A stretch of DNA of 64,000 nt from Betaproteobacteria bacterium HGW-Betaproteobacteria-16 (GTDB lineage: Bacteria; Pseudomonadota; Gammaproteobacteria; Burkholderiales; Burkholderiaceae_C): NCBI GenBank assembly GCA_002840835.1, contig PHCQ01000008.1, forward strand, positions 1-64,000, in the 5' to 3' direction. Under the pieces are notes generated by a model. That model was not told the DNA's origin, made no database searches, and saw only the letters and a list, made by a program, of their open reading frames with translations. Both the position numbers and the translations under genes were made by a program. This document shows, one piece after another, positions 1-8,260 of this stretch. Numbering within the stretch: the stretch's first letter is position 1; every line of letters begins with the position of its first letter.

Positions 1-1
1 G

Positions 2-961
2 GCGGGCTGGGCGCTGGTGCGCGACAAGGTGATCAACAAGGAATACGACGCCTCGCACTTCCTCAGCCCCATGCCGCTGGCCATGAGCATGGGCCTGGGG
101 TCGAATGCTGTGCCCACCAACGTGGCCACCATCCAGAACATCAATGGCCAGGCCATCACGATGTCGATCCGCCACAAGGACAACCGCGACCCGAAAAACT
201 GGAAGGGATTCAAGTTCGGCATTCCGTTCGACTACTCGATGCACAACTTCCTGTTGCGCTACTTCCTGGCAGAACACGGCATCAACCCCGACACCGACGT
301 GCAGCTGCGCGTGATCGCGCCGCCCGAGATGGTGGCCAACCTGCGTGCCGGCAACATCGACGGCTTCCTCGGCCCAGATCCCTTCAACCAGCGCGCCGTC
401 TACGAGGAAGTGGGCTACCTGCACACGCTCACCAAAGACCTGTGGCACGGTCACCCCTGCTGCGCTTTCGGCACCACCACCGAGTTCATCCAGCAGAACC
501 CGAACACGTTTGCCGCCCTGTACCGCGCGGTGCTCACGGCCGCTGCCATGGCGCGCCAGCCCAAGAACCGTGAACTCATCGCCAAGGTGATCGCGCCTTC
601 GCAGTACCTGAACCAGCCCGAGATCGTGGTCAAGCAGGTGCTCACCGGCACCTACGCCGACGGCCTGGGCAAGATCCAGAAGGTACCCGACCGCGCCGAC
701 TTCGACCCCATGCCCTGGCAGAGCATGGCGGTGTGGATGCTCACTCAGATGCAGCGCTGGGGTTACGTGAAGGGCGATGTCGACTACAAGGCCATCGCCG
801 AGAAGGTGTTCCTGATCACCGACGCGCGCAAGCACATGAAGGACCTGGGCCACGAGTTCACCGCCGGCCCCACCTACACCAAGCACACCATCATGGGCAA
901 GGAGTTCGACTCCTCCAAGGCGGCTGCTTACGCGAAGAGCTTCGCAATTCAAAAGAGCTAA
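2..961 (+). CDS. CmpA/NrtA-type ABC transporter substrate-binding protein, 5' end outside window
   Basis: This is the C-terminal ~319 residues of a periplasmic binding protein; the frame is open to the left edge, so the start is missing. The protein would capture nitrate, cyanate or bicarbonate-like anions for the permease and ATPase that follow. The sequence reads as the lower part of a two-lobed CmpA/NrtA fold, with a hinge segment around NLRAGNIDGFLGPDPFNQRA and a C-terminal block of aromatic and lysine residues typical of this family. The cyanase gene downstream favours cyanate as one substrate, but NrtA and CmpA homologues cannot be separated by eye. A 142-bp spacer holding a C/G-run repeat separates it from the permease gene. 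Confidence 0.85.
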   Translation, partial: AGWALVRDKVINKEYDASHFLSPMPLAMSMGLGSNAVPTNVATIQNINGQAITMSIRHKDNRDPKNWKGFKFGIPFDYSMHNFLLRYFLAEHGINPDTDVQLRVIAPPEMVANLRAGNIDGFLGPDPFNQRAVYEEVGYLHTLTKDLWHGHPCCAFGTTTEFIQQNPNTFAALYRAVLTAAAMARQPKNRELIAKVIAPSQYLNQPEIVVKQVLTGTYADGLGKIQKVPDRADFDPMPWQSMAVWMLTQMQRWGYVKGDVDYKAIAEKVFLITDARKHMKDLGHEFTAGPTYTKHTIMGKEFDSSKAAAYAKSFAIQKS

Positions 962-1040
962 CCCCCGCCGCGCTGCGCGCGACCCCCTTGAAAGGGGGCA
1001 ATGCCTGTGGCCCGGCGGAGCCGGTTCCACGGCATTTCTG
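962..1040. repeat. Dispersed C/G-run intergenic repeat, copy 1
   Basis: The copy begins right after the binding-protein stop codon. It contains a CCCCCTT-GAAA-GGGGG hairpin and a cggcggagccggttcca tail. The same layout recurs near 3332, 53285, 56259 and 61311. The hairpin may attenuate transcription between the first gene and the permease, but no T-run follows it. Confidence 0.6.
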
Positions 1041-1103
1041 GATTCAGACACTTCGCGCCGGAAAGACTGTTGAGTTGCGGCCCACGATATTGGAGTTTGT
1101 GAA

Positions 1104-1967
1104 ATGAAGATATTCAGTCTCAATGCGCGCGCCGCCGTGGTCTCGCTGCTGCTGCTCGTGTGTTTCCTGGGCCTGTGGCAACTCGGCTCGACGGCGGTGT
1201 CGGTGGGTGGTTCTGGCGCAGGGCTGTCGGCCGAGGAAATCGAGTACCTGGAGATGATGGGCAAGGACCCGGGGGCCGAGAAGAGCAGTGGCTTTCCGCC
1301 GCCGCTGGAAGTGGCCAAGGTGAGCTGGGGGCACTTGTCCGACCCGTTCTACGACAAGGGCCCGAACGACAAGGGCATCGGGATTCAGCTGGGTCATTCG
1401 CTGGCGCGCGTGGCAGCAGGTTACCTGCTGGCCATGGCGGTGGCGATCCCGCTGGGCTTCCTCATCGGTATGTCGCCGCTGATGCGCAAGGCGTTTGACC
1501 CCTTTGTGCAGGTGCTCAAGCCCATCAGCCCCCTGGCCTGGATGCCGCTGGCGCTCTACACGCTGAAAGACTCTGATGTGAGCGGCATCTTCGTCATCTT
1601 CATCTGTTCCATCTGGCCCATGCTGATCAACACCGCGTTTGGTGTGGCCTCGGTGAAGCGCGAATGGCTCAACGTGGCCAGCACGCTCGAAGTGAATCCG
1701 TTGCGCAAGGCCTTCCTGGTGATCCTGCCCGCCGCAGCACCCACCATCCTCACCGGCATGCGCATCAGCATGGGCATCGCCTGGCTGGTGATCGTGGCAG
1801 CCGAAATGCTGGTGGGTGGCACCGGCATCGGCTACTTCGTCTGGAACGAGTGGAACAACCTGTCGCTGACCAACGTGATCTTTGCCATTCTGGTGATCGG
1901 GGTGGTGGGCATGCTGCTCGACCTGATGTTTGCGCAACTGCAGAAGGTGGTGACTTATGTGGAGTGA
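1104..1967 (+). CDS. ABC transporter permease, NrtB/CmpB/SsuC type
   Basis: This 287-residue inner-membrane permease has an N-terminal membrane anchor (residues ~10-32), a polar periplasmic segment (~33-90) and a core of about five more membrane spans. The ABC-coupling (EAA) loop is visible around residues 190-215 (STLEVNPLRKAFLVILPAA). It would form the channel of the cyanate/nitrate importer with the adjacent ATPase. Its last codons overlap the ATPase start by 11 bases, so translation is probably coupled. It belongs to the family that includes nitrate, bicarbonate, taurine and sulfonate permeases; the neighbours argue for an inorganic nitrogen anion. Confidence 0.85.
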   Translation: MKIFSLNARAAVVSLLLLVCFLGLWQLGSTAVSVGGSGAGLSAEEIEYLEMMGKDPGAEKSSGFPPPLEVAKVSWGHLSDPFYDKGPNDKGIGIQLGHSLARVAAGYLLAMAVAIPLGFLIGMSPLMRKAFDPFVQVLKPISPLAWMPLALYTLKDSDVSGIFVIFICSIWPMLINTAFGVASVKREWLNVASTLEVNPLRKAFLVILPAAAPTILTGMRISMGIAWLVIVAAEMLVGGTGIGYFVWNEWNNLSLTNVIFAILVIGVVGMLLDLMFAQLQKVVTYVE

Positions 1968-2841
1968 ATCCGCCGAACGCCTGGAAGCGGCAGTGCTCCC
2001 GGCCACCTCACCCCTCACCTCACCCGCCACACCGAAAGCGTCCCCGATGACCGGTTTCCTCAAAGTCGAACAGCTCGCCAAGGCCTACCAGGCCGACAAG
2101 CCGGTGTTTGCCGACGTGTCGTTCACCATCGACAAGGGTGAGTTCGTCTGCATCATCGGCCACAGCGGCTGCGGCAAGACCACCATCCTCAATGTGCTTG
2201 CCGGGCTGGACACCGCCACCGCTGGCCACTGCTTCATGGACGGTCGCGAAATCGCCGGCCCCAGCCTGGAGCGGGGCGTGGTGTTCCAGAGCCACGCGCT
2301 CATGCCCTGGCTCACCGTGCGGCAGAACATCGCGTTCGCGGTGAAGTCGCGCTGGCCCGACATGCCGCGTGCCGAACTCAACGCGCACGTGGAAAAGTTC
2401 GTGGCGCTGGTGGGCCTGAGCCCAGCCATCGACAAGAAGCCCAGTCAGCTCTCTGGCGGCATGAAGCAGCGCGTGGGCATTGCGCGGGCTTTTGCCATCC
2501 AGCCCAAGATGCTGCTGCTCGACGAGCCCTTCGGCGCGCTGGACGCGCTCACGCGCGGCACCATCCAGGACGAGCTGATGGCCATCGTGAACGAGACGCA
2601 CCAGACCGTTTTCATGATCACCCACGACGTGGACGAAGCCATCCTGCTGGCCGACCGCATCCTGCTGATGACGAACGGGCAGGAGACCGATCAGGGCTAC
2701 CGGCCTGGCGGCATGGCCGAGGTGGTGGTGAACCCGTTGCCGCGCCAACGCACGCGCGCGCAGCTGCACCACCTGGATGGCTACTACGAACTGCGCAACC
2801 ACATTGTCGATTTCCTGGTCAGCAGGGCCAAAGCCCACTGA
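1957..2841 (+). CDS. ABC transporter ATP-binding protein, NrtD/CmpD type
   Basis: This is the 294-residue cytoplasmic ATPase of the importer. Walker A (GHSGCGKTT), the Q-loop region (VVFQSHALMPWLTV), the signature LSGGMKQRV, Walker B (MLLLDEP), the D-loop and the switch histidine (MITHD) are all present and in order. The start at 1957 overlaps the permease gene and has AAGGTGG six bases upstream. A second ATG at 2047 would remove a 30-residue proline/alanine-rich leader that the family does not usually have, so the shorter start is also possible. The C-terminal ~40 residues resemble the tail of nitrate/cyanate ATPases. Confidence 0.88.
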   Translation: MWSESAERLEAAVLPATSPLTSPATPKASPMTGFLKVEQLAKAYQADKPVFADVSFTIDKGEFVCIIGHSGCGKTTILNVLAGLDTATAGHCFMDGREIAGPSLERGVVFQSHALMPWLTVRQNIAFAVKSRWPDMPRAELNAHVEKFVALVGLSPAIDKKPSQLSGGMKQRVGIARAFAIQPKMLLLDEPFGALDALTRGTIQDELMAIVNETHQTVFMITHDVDEAILLADRILLMTNGQETDQGYRPGGMAEVVVNPLPRQRTRAQLHHLDGYYELRNHIVDFLVSRAKAH

Positions 2842-2887
2842 CCGTTTCTTCATTTCCTTTTCTTCAACACAAGCAACGAGGCAACAC

Positions 2888-3331
2888 ATGAGCCGACTCG
2901 ACGTCACCGAAAAAATCATCAACACCAAGGTCACCAAAGGCCTGAGCTGGGCCGACGTGGCCAAGAAGGTGGGCCAGTCCAAGGAATGGACCACCGCACT
3001 GTGCCTGGGCCAGATGACCGCCACGCCGGCGCAGGCCAAGGTGCTGGGCAAGATCTTTGGTCTGTCCACCGAAGAGCAGAAGTGGCTGATGGTTGTGCCC
3101 TACAAAGGCTCGCTGCCTACCAGCGTGCCCACCGATCCATTGATCTACCGCTTCTATGAGCTGGTGAATGTTTATGGCACCACCTTCAAGGAACTGATTC
3201 ATGAAGAGTTCGGCGACGGCATCATGAGCGCGATCGATTTCAAGATGGACATGCAGCGCCAGGCCGACCCGAATGGGGATCGGGTGAACATCGTGATGTC
3301 GGGCAAGTTCCTGCCCTATAAGCAGTACTAA
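2888..3331 (+). CDS. cynS: Cyanate hydratase (cyanase)
   Basis: The enzyme converts cyanate plus bicarbonate to ammonia and carbon dioxide (through carbamate), which detoxifies cyanate and supplies nitrogen. It has 147 residues; E. coli CynS has 156. The three catalytic residues are present with the right spacing: Arg88 and Glu91 in YRFYE, and Ser114 in GIMSAIDF, equivalent to Arg96/Glu99/Ser122 of E. coli. The N-terminal ~75 residues form the usual helical bundle. The ATG at 2888 is preceded by a purine-rich gcaacgaggcaa segment. It follows the ABC importer by 46 bases and most likely shares its transcript. Confidence 0.95.
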   Translation: MSRLDVTEKIINTKVTKGLSWADVAKKVGQSKEWTTALCLGQMTATPAQAKVLGKIFGLSTEEQKWLMVVPYKGSLPTSVPTDPLIYRFYELVNVYGTTFKELIHEEFGDGIMSAIDFKMDMQRQADPNGDRVNIVMSGKFLPYKQY

Positions 3332-3407
3332 CCCCCCGCCGCGCTGACGCGCTACCCCCCTTGAAAAGGGGGCGGCAGCTCGGGCCGGCGGAGCCGGACC
3401 CTTGCTG
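3332..3407. repeat. Dispersed C/G-run intergenic repeat, copy 2 (possible terminator after cynS)
   Basis: This element starts at the cynS stop codon and repeats the layout of the copy at 962: a CCCCCCTT-GAAA-AGGGGG hairpin followed by a ccggcggagccgg inner palindrome. It could end or attenuate the cyn transcript; there is no T-run, so intrinsic termination is uncertain. Confidence 0.6.
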
Positions 3408-3461
3408 CCTCTGGATGGGGCCACGTCACGCGCCGCATTCGTTCTGAAAGTTGATCACGTC

Positions 3462-3929
3462 ATGGAACCTCGACCGCCCTTGCCGCCTTTCACCTTTGAG
3501 ACCGCCACACAGAAAGTGCGCATGGCCGAGGACGCGTGGAACTCCCGCGACCCGGACCGGGTGGTCAAGGTCTACACCGAAGACACGCGTTGGCGCAACC
3601 GCGCGGAGTTTCCGGTGGGGCGGGATGAGGTGCATGCTTTCCTGGTGCGCAAGTGGGCGAAGGAACTGGACTACCGGCTCATCAAGGAGCTGTGGGCGTT
3701 TGATGCCAACCGCATCGCAGTGCGCTTCGTCTATGAGTGGCGCGACGATTCGGGGCACTGGTTCCGTTCGCATGGCAACGAGAACTGGCAGTTCAACGAG
3801 CTGGGCTACATGGAGCAGCGCCACGCCAGCATCAACGACCGACCGATCCATGAGAGTGAGCGGCTGTTCCACTGGCCGCTGGGCAGGCGGCCCGACGAAC
3901 ATGCGGGCTTGAGCGCGCTGGGATTGTGA
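3462..3929 (+). CDS. NTF2-fold protein, DUF1348 family
   Basis: This 155-residue soluble protein has the features of the DUF1348/SnoaL-like nuclear-transport-factor-2 fold: an N-terminal helix ([20 protein letters not shown]), the central [10 protein letters not shown] motif, a [12 protein letters not shown] strand and a C-terminal INDRPI segment. The start at 3462 puts a normal family N-terminus just before this helix; an upstream in-frame ATG at 3402 lies inside the repeat and is less likely. Its biochemical role is not known to me. It may be co-expressed with cynS, although the repeat at 3332 lies between them. Confidence 0.75.
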   Translation: MEPRPPLPPFTFETATQKVRMAEDAWNSRDPDRVVKVYTEDTRWRNRAEFPVGRDEVHAFLVRKWAKELDYRLIKELWAFDANRIAVRFVYEWRDDSGHWFRSHGNENWQFNELGYMEQRHASINDRPIHESERLFHWPLGRRPDEHAGLSALGL

Positions 3930-4026
3930 CGGCGGGCACCTGTTGAGCGGTATTTCCTGTTCACGGCTCAAGCCCGTCGGGTTTGTGTCGAAAGACCCTT
4001 TGGGCTGGTGAACTAGGAGCTGGGTG

Positions 4027-5154
4027 ATGACAAACAACATGGCGGGCGGTGCAGCAGCAGCGGGCACCAACGGAACTGACCGCGGTGCGGCGGTCGAGCA
4101 GCACATCGCGGCGATTTCATCGCTGTCGGAATCGCTGCTGCGTGGCGTCGATGTGGCGCTGGACGAAGTGAGCAGCGTGAACCTCTCGACGCAGCTGCTG
4201 TCGGTCAACGCACGCATTGAGGCGGCGCACGCCGGCGCAGCCGGTGGCAGCTTCGCGGTGGTGGCCAGCGAAATGAACCGCCTTTCCAGCGAGGTCAAGA
4301 CGCTCACCGAGCGGCTGCGCGGCAACGCCCAGCAGACCGGTGTGCAGATGCGGCACGCGGTGCAGGGCTATGTGACGCAGGTGCGCGATGCCCGGTTGTG
4401 CGAGCTGGCGCTCACCAACATCGATTTGATCGACCGCAACCTCTACGAACGCAGCTGCGACGTGCGCTGGTGGGCCACCGATGCGGCCGCCGTGGATTGC
4501 GCGCGCGAACCCAGTGAAGAACGCCGACGCCATGCGCAAAGGCGCCTGGGACAGATCCTGGATTCGTACACCGTCTACAGCGACCTGGTGCTGGTGGACA
4601 CCCAGGGCACGGTGCTGGCCAACGGCCGCCCGGCACAGTTCGACAGCCTGGGTGCCGATGTGTCTGGCAGCGACTGGTTCACGCAGGCCCTGGCCTCGCG
4701 CGACGGCAGCGAGTTCGCCTGCTCCAGCGTGCATGCATCCGAACTGGTTAACGGCCAGCGCGTGCTGGTATACGCCTGTGCGGTGCGCGAAGGTGGCGAC
4801 GTGCGAGGCAAGGTGCTGGGTGTGCTGGGCATCCTGTTCAACTGGGACGCGCTGGCGCTCACCATCGTGCGCCGCACACCGCTCACGACAGACGAATGGA
4901 CCCGCACCCGGGTCTGCATCATCGACGACAGCGGTCGCGTATTGGCCGACTCCCAAGCCGACGGCCCGGCGCGCATCGACCTGAGCGGCTGGAAGCCCTT
5001 GCTGGCGCAGCCACGAAGTTCGGCCGTGCTGCGGGTGGATGGCAAACCCACCTGCGTGGCACATGCCGCGTCACCGGGCTATGAGACCTACCGCACGGGC
5101 TGGCATTCGCTGATCTTGCAGGGCGTGTCGGAGGTTGAGGCGCGCACGCACTGA
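4027..5154 (+). CDS. Soluble chemoreceptor-like protein: MCP signalling hairpin followed by a Cache-type sensor
   Basis: The 375-residue protein has no membrane segment or signal peptide. Residues ~20-105 match the tip of a methyl-accepting chemotaxis protein (STQLLSVNARIEAAHAG then GSFAVVASEMNRLSSEV). The rest (~120-370) looks like a double Cache domain, with DLVLVDTQGTVLANGRP, SDWFTQAL and a second strand RVCIIDDSGRVLADS. The order is the reverse of a standard chemoreceptor, and the sensor would be cytoplasmic. The ATG at 4027 is chosen because AGGAG lies six bases upstream; an adjacent GTG at 4024 is too close. It may bind a cytoplasmic metabolite and couple to CheW/CheA, which is an inference. 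Confidence 0.7.
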   Translation: MTNNMAGGAAAAGTNGTDRGAAVEQHIAAISSLSESLLRGVDVALDEVSSVNLSTQLLSVNARIEAAHAGAAGGSFAVVASEMNRLSSEVKTLTERLRGNAQQTGVQMRHAVQGYVTQVRDARLCELALTNIDLIDRNLYERSCDVRWWATDAAAVDCAREPSEERRRHAQRRLGQILDSYTVYSDLVLVDTQGTVLANGRPAQFDSLGADVSGSDWFTQALASRDGSEFACSSVHASELVNGQRVLVYACAVREGGDVRGKVLGVLGILFNWDALALTIVRRTPLTTDEWTRTRVCIIDDSGRVLADSQADGPARIDLSGWKPLLAQPRSSAVLRVDGKPTCVAHAASPGYETYRTGWHSLILQGVSEVEARTH

Positions 5155-5164
5155 GCCTGCCGAC

Positions 5165-5560
5165 TCAGCGAGCCGCTGCCTTGGGAAACAGCGCCACGGC
5201 AGGCAAGCCTTTGAAATGTGCGTCGCAGGTCAGCAGTTCGGCGCCATGTTGCACGGCTGTGGCGTACACCACAGCGTCGGCAGTGGCGAGTTTGTGCCGG
5301 CGGTGCAAATCGGCAGCCAGCAGCGCTGTCGCCGTGTCCAGCGGTTCCACGCGGCATTTCAAGGTGTAGGCGATCACTTGATCGGCTTGAGCCTCGCCGA
5401 GCTCGCGCCACAGCCATTTGGAGAGCTCCAGCTGCACGATGGTGGGCACGATGCAGAGCGTCTTTTCCGGGAACTCCTTGGCCAGCTTCTTGCCAATGGG
5501 GGAACCCACCAGCCATTCGATCCACGCTGAGGTATCGACCACGCGCAAAGGTGCCGCCAT
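5165..5560 (-). CDS. vapC: VapC-type PIN-domain ribonuclease toxin
   Basis: This 131-residue PIN-domain protein is the toxin half of a type II toxin-antitoxin pair, a magnesium-dependent RNase. The acidic residues of the PIN active site can be placed at the N-terminal VVDTSAWIEWL, the mid-protein QLELSKWL and the C-terminal TADAVVYATA/LLTCDAHF segments. Its start codon shares ATGA with the stop codon of the antitoxin gene, the usual coupling in VapBC loci. It converges on the chemoreceptor-like gene with a ten-base gap. Confidence 0.85.
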   Translation of the reverse strand: MAAPLRVVDTSAWIEWLVGSPIGKKLAKEFPEKTLCIVPTIVQLELSKWLWRELGEAQADQVIAYTLKCRVEPLDTATALLAADLHRRHKLATADAVVYATAVQHGAELLTCDAHFKGLPAVALFPKAAAR

Positions 5561-5772
5561 CAGTAGCGGTCCTTACGGTCACGGTAGTTTTCTTTGCTCG
5601 CACCTTTGGCGATGCCGGCCAACGCCTCCAACTGAGGCACCGGCATCATGAGCACACCCTTGTCTTTAGGAATGAACACGAATTCCTGCCCAGCTTCCCA
5701 GTGCAGCTCTTCGCGCACGGCTTTCGGGATGGAGATTTGGAATTTGCTGGAGAGAGTGGCTGTGGTTCGCAT
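5560..5772 (-). CDS. vapB: VapB-type antitoxin with AbrB/SpoVT DNA-binding domain
   Basis: This 70-residue protein begins with a swapped-hairpin AbrB/MazE domain (SSKFQISIPKAVREEL, residues 8-23) followed by a tail that would wrap and inhibit the PIN toxin. It is transcribed leftward and overlaps vapC by one base. Antitoxins of this family also repress their own promoter; an inverted repeat lies just upstream at 5781. Confidence 0.85.
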   Translation of the reverse strand: MRTTATLSSKFQISIPKAVREELHWEAGQEFVFIPKDKGVLMMPVPQLEALAGIAKGASKENYRDRKDRY

Positions 5773-5780
5773 ATTCTGGC

Positions 5781-5794
5781 TCGATTTCTATCGA
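5781..5794. promoter_or_regulatory. Inverted repeat upstream of vapBC, candidate autoregulatory operator
   Basis: The sequence tcgat-ttct-atcga is a perfect 5-bp inverted repeat nine bases upstream of the vapB start codon, in an AT-rich pocket. VapBC complexes usually bind such repeats in their own promoter. This is placement evidence only. Confidence 0.4.
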
Positions 5795-5837
5795 TATTGA
5801 ATTGGTAAGAATACTGCAAATGACCTTCGGCAGGAAG

Positions 5838-6707
5838 TCACCCCGGCAGCGGAATCCACTCCTGGTCATCCCCCGGCGGCAGCGGAATGCGCCCTGCCTG
5901 CCAGTCGGCCTTGGCCTGTTCGATGCGCTCCTTGCGCGACGACACGAAGTTCCAGAACACGTGGCGTTCGCCCAGCGGTTCGCCGCCGAAGATCATCAGC
6001 GTGCTCTTCTCGCGGGCGGTGATCACGGCGTCCTCGTCGTCGCCAAAAACCAGCAGCTGACCGGGCACATAGGTCTGGCCGGCGTGCTCGACTTCGCCGT
6101 GTGCCACGTACACCGCCTGTTCGCTGTGACCGCCCGGCAGGGTTTTGGATGCGCCGGCCTGCCATTCGGTGTGCAGATAGAACAGTGGCGAGTGCGTGCG
6201 CACCGGGCTGGTCATGCCGTAGGCGCTGCCGGCGATCAGGCGCATCCACACGCCATCCGCCTCCTGCACCGGCAGGTCGGCAGCGGGGTAGTGGGTGAAG
6301 GCAGGGTCGGTTTCTTCGTCGGCTTCGGGCAGGGCCACCCACAGCTGCATCAGCTCCAGCCCACCGCCCGCGAACGATTCCGGGTGGCTGAAGCGTTCGG
6401 AGTGCGTGATGCCGCGCCCGGCCGTCATCCAGTTCACGTCGCCCGGCACGATGGATTGCTGCACGCCCAGGCTGTCGCGGTGCATCACCTGGCCGCTGAG
6501 CAGGTAGCTCACGGTGGACAGGCCGATGTGCGGGTGCGGACGCACGTCGGCGGCGCGCGTGTCTTCCGCTGCCATGGTGACCGGGCCGGCGTGGTCCACG
6601 AAGATCCACGGGCCCACCATGCGGCGTTTTGCATACGGCAGCACGCGCTTCACGGTGAGGCCGTGGCCAAGGTCGGCGGGGCGGGCGGTGATCACCATTT
6701 CCAGCAT
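5838..6707 (-). CDS. Pirin family protein
   Basis: This 289-residue bicupin has the pirin metal-site signature HPHIGLSTVSYLL (residues ~58-70), with a further His and Glu in the segment GRGITHSERF, followed by the C-terminal cupin (LLVFGDDEDAVITA) and the conserved FNFVSS-like ending (FWNFVSSRKERIEQAK). Bacterial pirins are iron proteins; some have quercetinase activity or modulate metabolic enzymes. The specific role here is unknown. It stands alone, with vapBC downstream and a small membrane protein divergent from it. Confidence 0.88.
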   Translation of the reverse strand: MLEMVITARPADLGHGLTVKRVLPYAKRRMVGPWIFVDHAGPVTMAAEDTRAADVRPHPHIGLSTVSYLLSGQVMHRDSLGVQQSIVPGDVNWMTAGRGITHSERFSHPESFAGGGLELMQLWVALPEADEETDPAFTHYPAADLPVQEADGVWMRLIAGSAYGMTSPVRTHSPLFYLHTEWQAGASKTLPGGHSEQAVYVAHGEVEHAGQTYVPGQLLVFGDDEDAVITAREKSTLMIFGGEPLGERHVFWNFVSSRKERIEQAKADWQAGRIPLPPGDDQEWIPLPG

Positions 6708-6831
6708 CGGGGTTTCCTTTTCTGAATGCGTGTGGGGGTGCGCACATTCTCACGGCACTGGCGTGACCGCACAACCGCAAGGCTTGTTTGCGCGCAGTGG
6801 CTGGCCGATACTGCCTGCAGGAGGGACGCGA

Positions 6832-7011
6832 ATGGATTGGTTCGGCGTGGTGTTTTCGGTGGCGTTTCTGCTTTCGCTGCTCACGGGCAAGGCGTATTTC
6901 CGGCGGGTTTACGACCGGGACGAAACGCCCACGATGTACTGGCAGATCGTGGGCTGCTACGCGGCCTTGGCCGCACTGGGGCCGGTGCTGCGCTTCTTCC
7001 AGGCTGCCTGA
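6832..7011 (+). CDS. Small two-span membrane protein
   Basis: This 59-residue protein has two hydrophobic helices (VVFSVAFLLSLLTG and a second at VGCYAALAALGPVLRFF) joined by a short charged loop (FRRVYDRDETPTMYW). The ATG has a good ribosome-binding site, caggaggg, about seven bases upstream, which supports translation. I do not recognise a family. It lies between the pirin gene and the RlmN-like gene. Confidence 0.6.
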   Translation: MDWFGVVFSVAFLLSLLTGKAYFRRVYDRDETPTMYWQIVGCYAALAALGPVLRFFQAA

Positions 7012-7077
7012 AGACGTCTGCGTGGGGGCCGGTCCTGTGTCCTAATCGGGGGTTCCTCTTTTTCGCAACCGCCCCAC

Positions 7078-8109
7078 ATGCGCATCGAATCCCTCCGCGA
7101 ACGCCTGCGCGCCCTGGGCGCCAAACCCGGCCACGAACAGCGTGTGCTGCGCCTGTGGTCGCAGGCCCAGCCGCAGGACAAGGGGCGCCGCGCGCTGGAA
7201 GCCTTCATGCCCACCGCACTGCGCAACGAATTGCCCGCGCTGGTGGATGAACTAGCCGGCCTGGCCCGCCTGCAATCCCAGCACCCCGGCGATGACGGTT
7301 CCGCCCGTCTGCTGGTGGCCCTGAATGACGGCCAGATGGTGGAGACCGTGCTACTGCCACGTGGCGGCTTGTGTGTGTCCACCCAGGTGGGTTGCGCGGT
7401 GGGATGTGTGTTCTGCATGACGGGGCAGGGCGGTCTGGTGCGCCAGGTGGGCAGCGCCGAGATCGTGGCCCAGGTGGCGCTGGCGCGCACGCTGCGCCCG
7501 GTGAAAAAGGTGGTGTTCATGGGCATGGGCGAACCCGCGCACAACCTGGACAACGTGCTGGAAGCCATCGACCTGCTGGGCACGGTGGGCAACATCGGCC
7601 ACAAGAACCTGGTGTTTTCCACCGTGGGCGACCCGCGCGTGTTCGAAGCCCTGCCGCAAGGCCGGGTGAAGCCGGCGCTGGCGCTGTCGCTGCACACCAG
7701 CCGCGCCGATCTGCGCGAACAGCTGCTGCCGCGCGCCTCCCGCATGTCGCCCCAGGAACTGGTGGAAGCCGGCGAAGCCTACGCTCGTGCCACGGCCTAC
7801 CCCATTCAGTACCAGTGGACGTTGCTCGAAGGCATCAATGATGGCGACGACGAGCTGGCTGGCATCGAGCGCTTGCTCAAGGGCAAGTACGCGGTGCTCA
7901 ACCTCATCCCCTACAACACGGTCGACGATCTGCCCTACCGCCGCCCCAGCTGGGAACGCGCCGCCGCCATGGCCCGCCACCTGCACCGCCTGGGCATCCT
8001 CACCAAACTGCGCCATTCCGCCGGGCAGGACGTGGAAGGTGGGTGCGGGCAATTGCGGGCGCGGGCCGAGCGGCCGGCGCGCCGGGTGATTGCGGTGCAG
8101 GCGGTGTGA
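7078..8109 (+). CDS. RlmN-like radical SAM RNA methyltransferase (paralogue)
   Basis: This 343-residue protein has the radical SAM cluster motif C106-A-V-G-C110-V-F-C113, the substrate-side cysteine C99 (GLCVS) and the C-terminal methyl-carrying cysteine in DVEGGCGQL, all placed as in RlmN. RlmN methylates C2 of A2503 in 23S rRNA and A37 in some tRNAs. The N-terminus is short and lacks the usual betaproteobacterial RlmN start, so I read it as a second, RlmN-like copy, with the housekeeping gene presumably elsewhere. The last 12 codons are duplicated at 10020, beyond an inserted two-gene cassette. Confidence 0.8.
   Translation: MRIESLRERLRALGAKPGHEQRVLRLWSQAQPQDKGRRALEAFMPTALRNELPALVDELAGLARLQSQHPGDDGSARLLVALNDGQMVETVLLPRGGLCVSTQVGCAVGCVFCMTGQGGLVRQVGSAEIVAQVALARTLRPVKKVVFMGMGEPAHNLDNVLEAIDLLGTVGNIGHKNLVFSTVGDPRVFEALPQGRVKPALALSLHTSRADLREQLLPRASRMSPQELVEAGEAYARATAYPIQYQWTLLEGINDGDDELAGIERLLKGKYAVLNLIPYNTVDDLPYRRPSWERAAAMARHLHRLGILTKLRHSAGQDVEGGCGQLRARAERPARRVIAVQAV
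8071..8109 (+). repeat. Left copy of 39-bp direct repeat flanking the ATPase/TOPRIM cassette
   Basis: These bases encode the last 12 residues (RPARRVIAVQAV) and stop codon of the RlmN-like protein. An almost identical copy (38 of 39 bases) lies at 10020-10058. The only difference is a synonymous arginine codon change (cgg to agg). This is what is left when an element inserts into the 3' end of a gene and restores it. Confidence 0.92.
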
Positions 8110-8260
8110 ACAAAATGAAGTTGGTCTGGGAGCGAGAAGGGGGGCCCACGAAGTCTCTGAGGGTTGCTTGGAAACAATCAAGGTGACGAAGAGACCAGCG
8201 ATGATTTTATTAAATTGATTTTCATACACAAAAATGTGGCAAAAATGATTTAATTGGCTG

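Noticed and set aside
2020-3069. Long minus-strand open frame over the ABC ATPase and cyanase genes
   Set aside because: It is antisense to two well-supported genes and its translation is low-complexity (His/Gln/Val/Arg-rich), typical of a GC-rich shadow frame.
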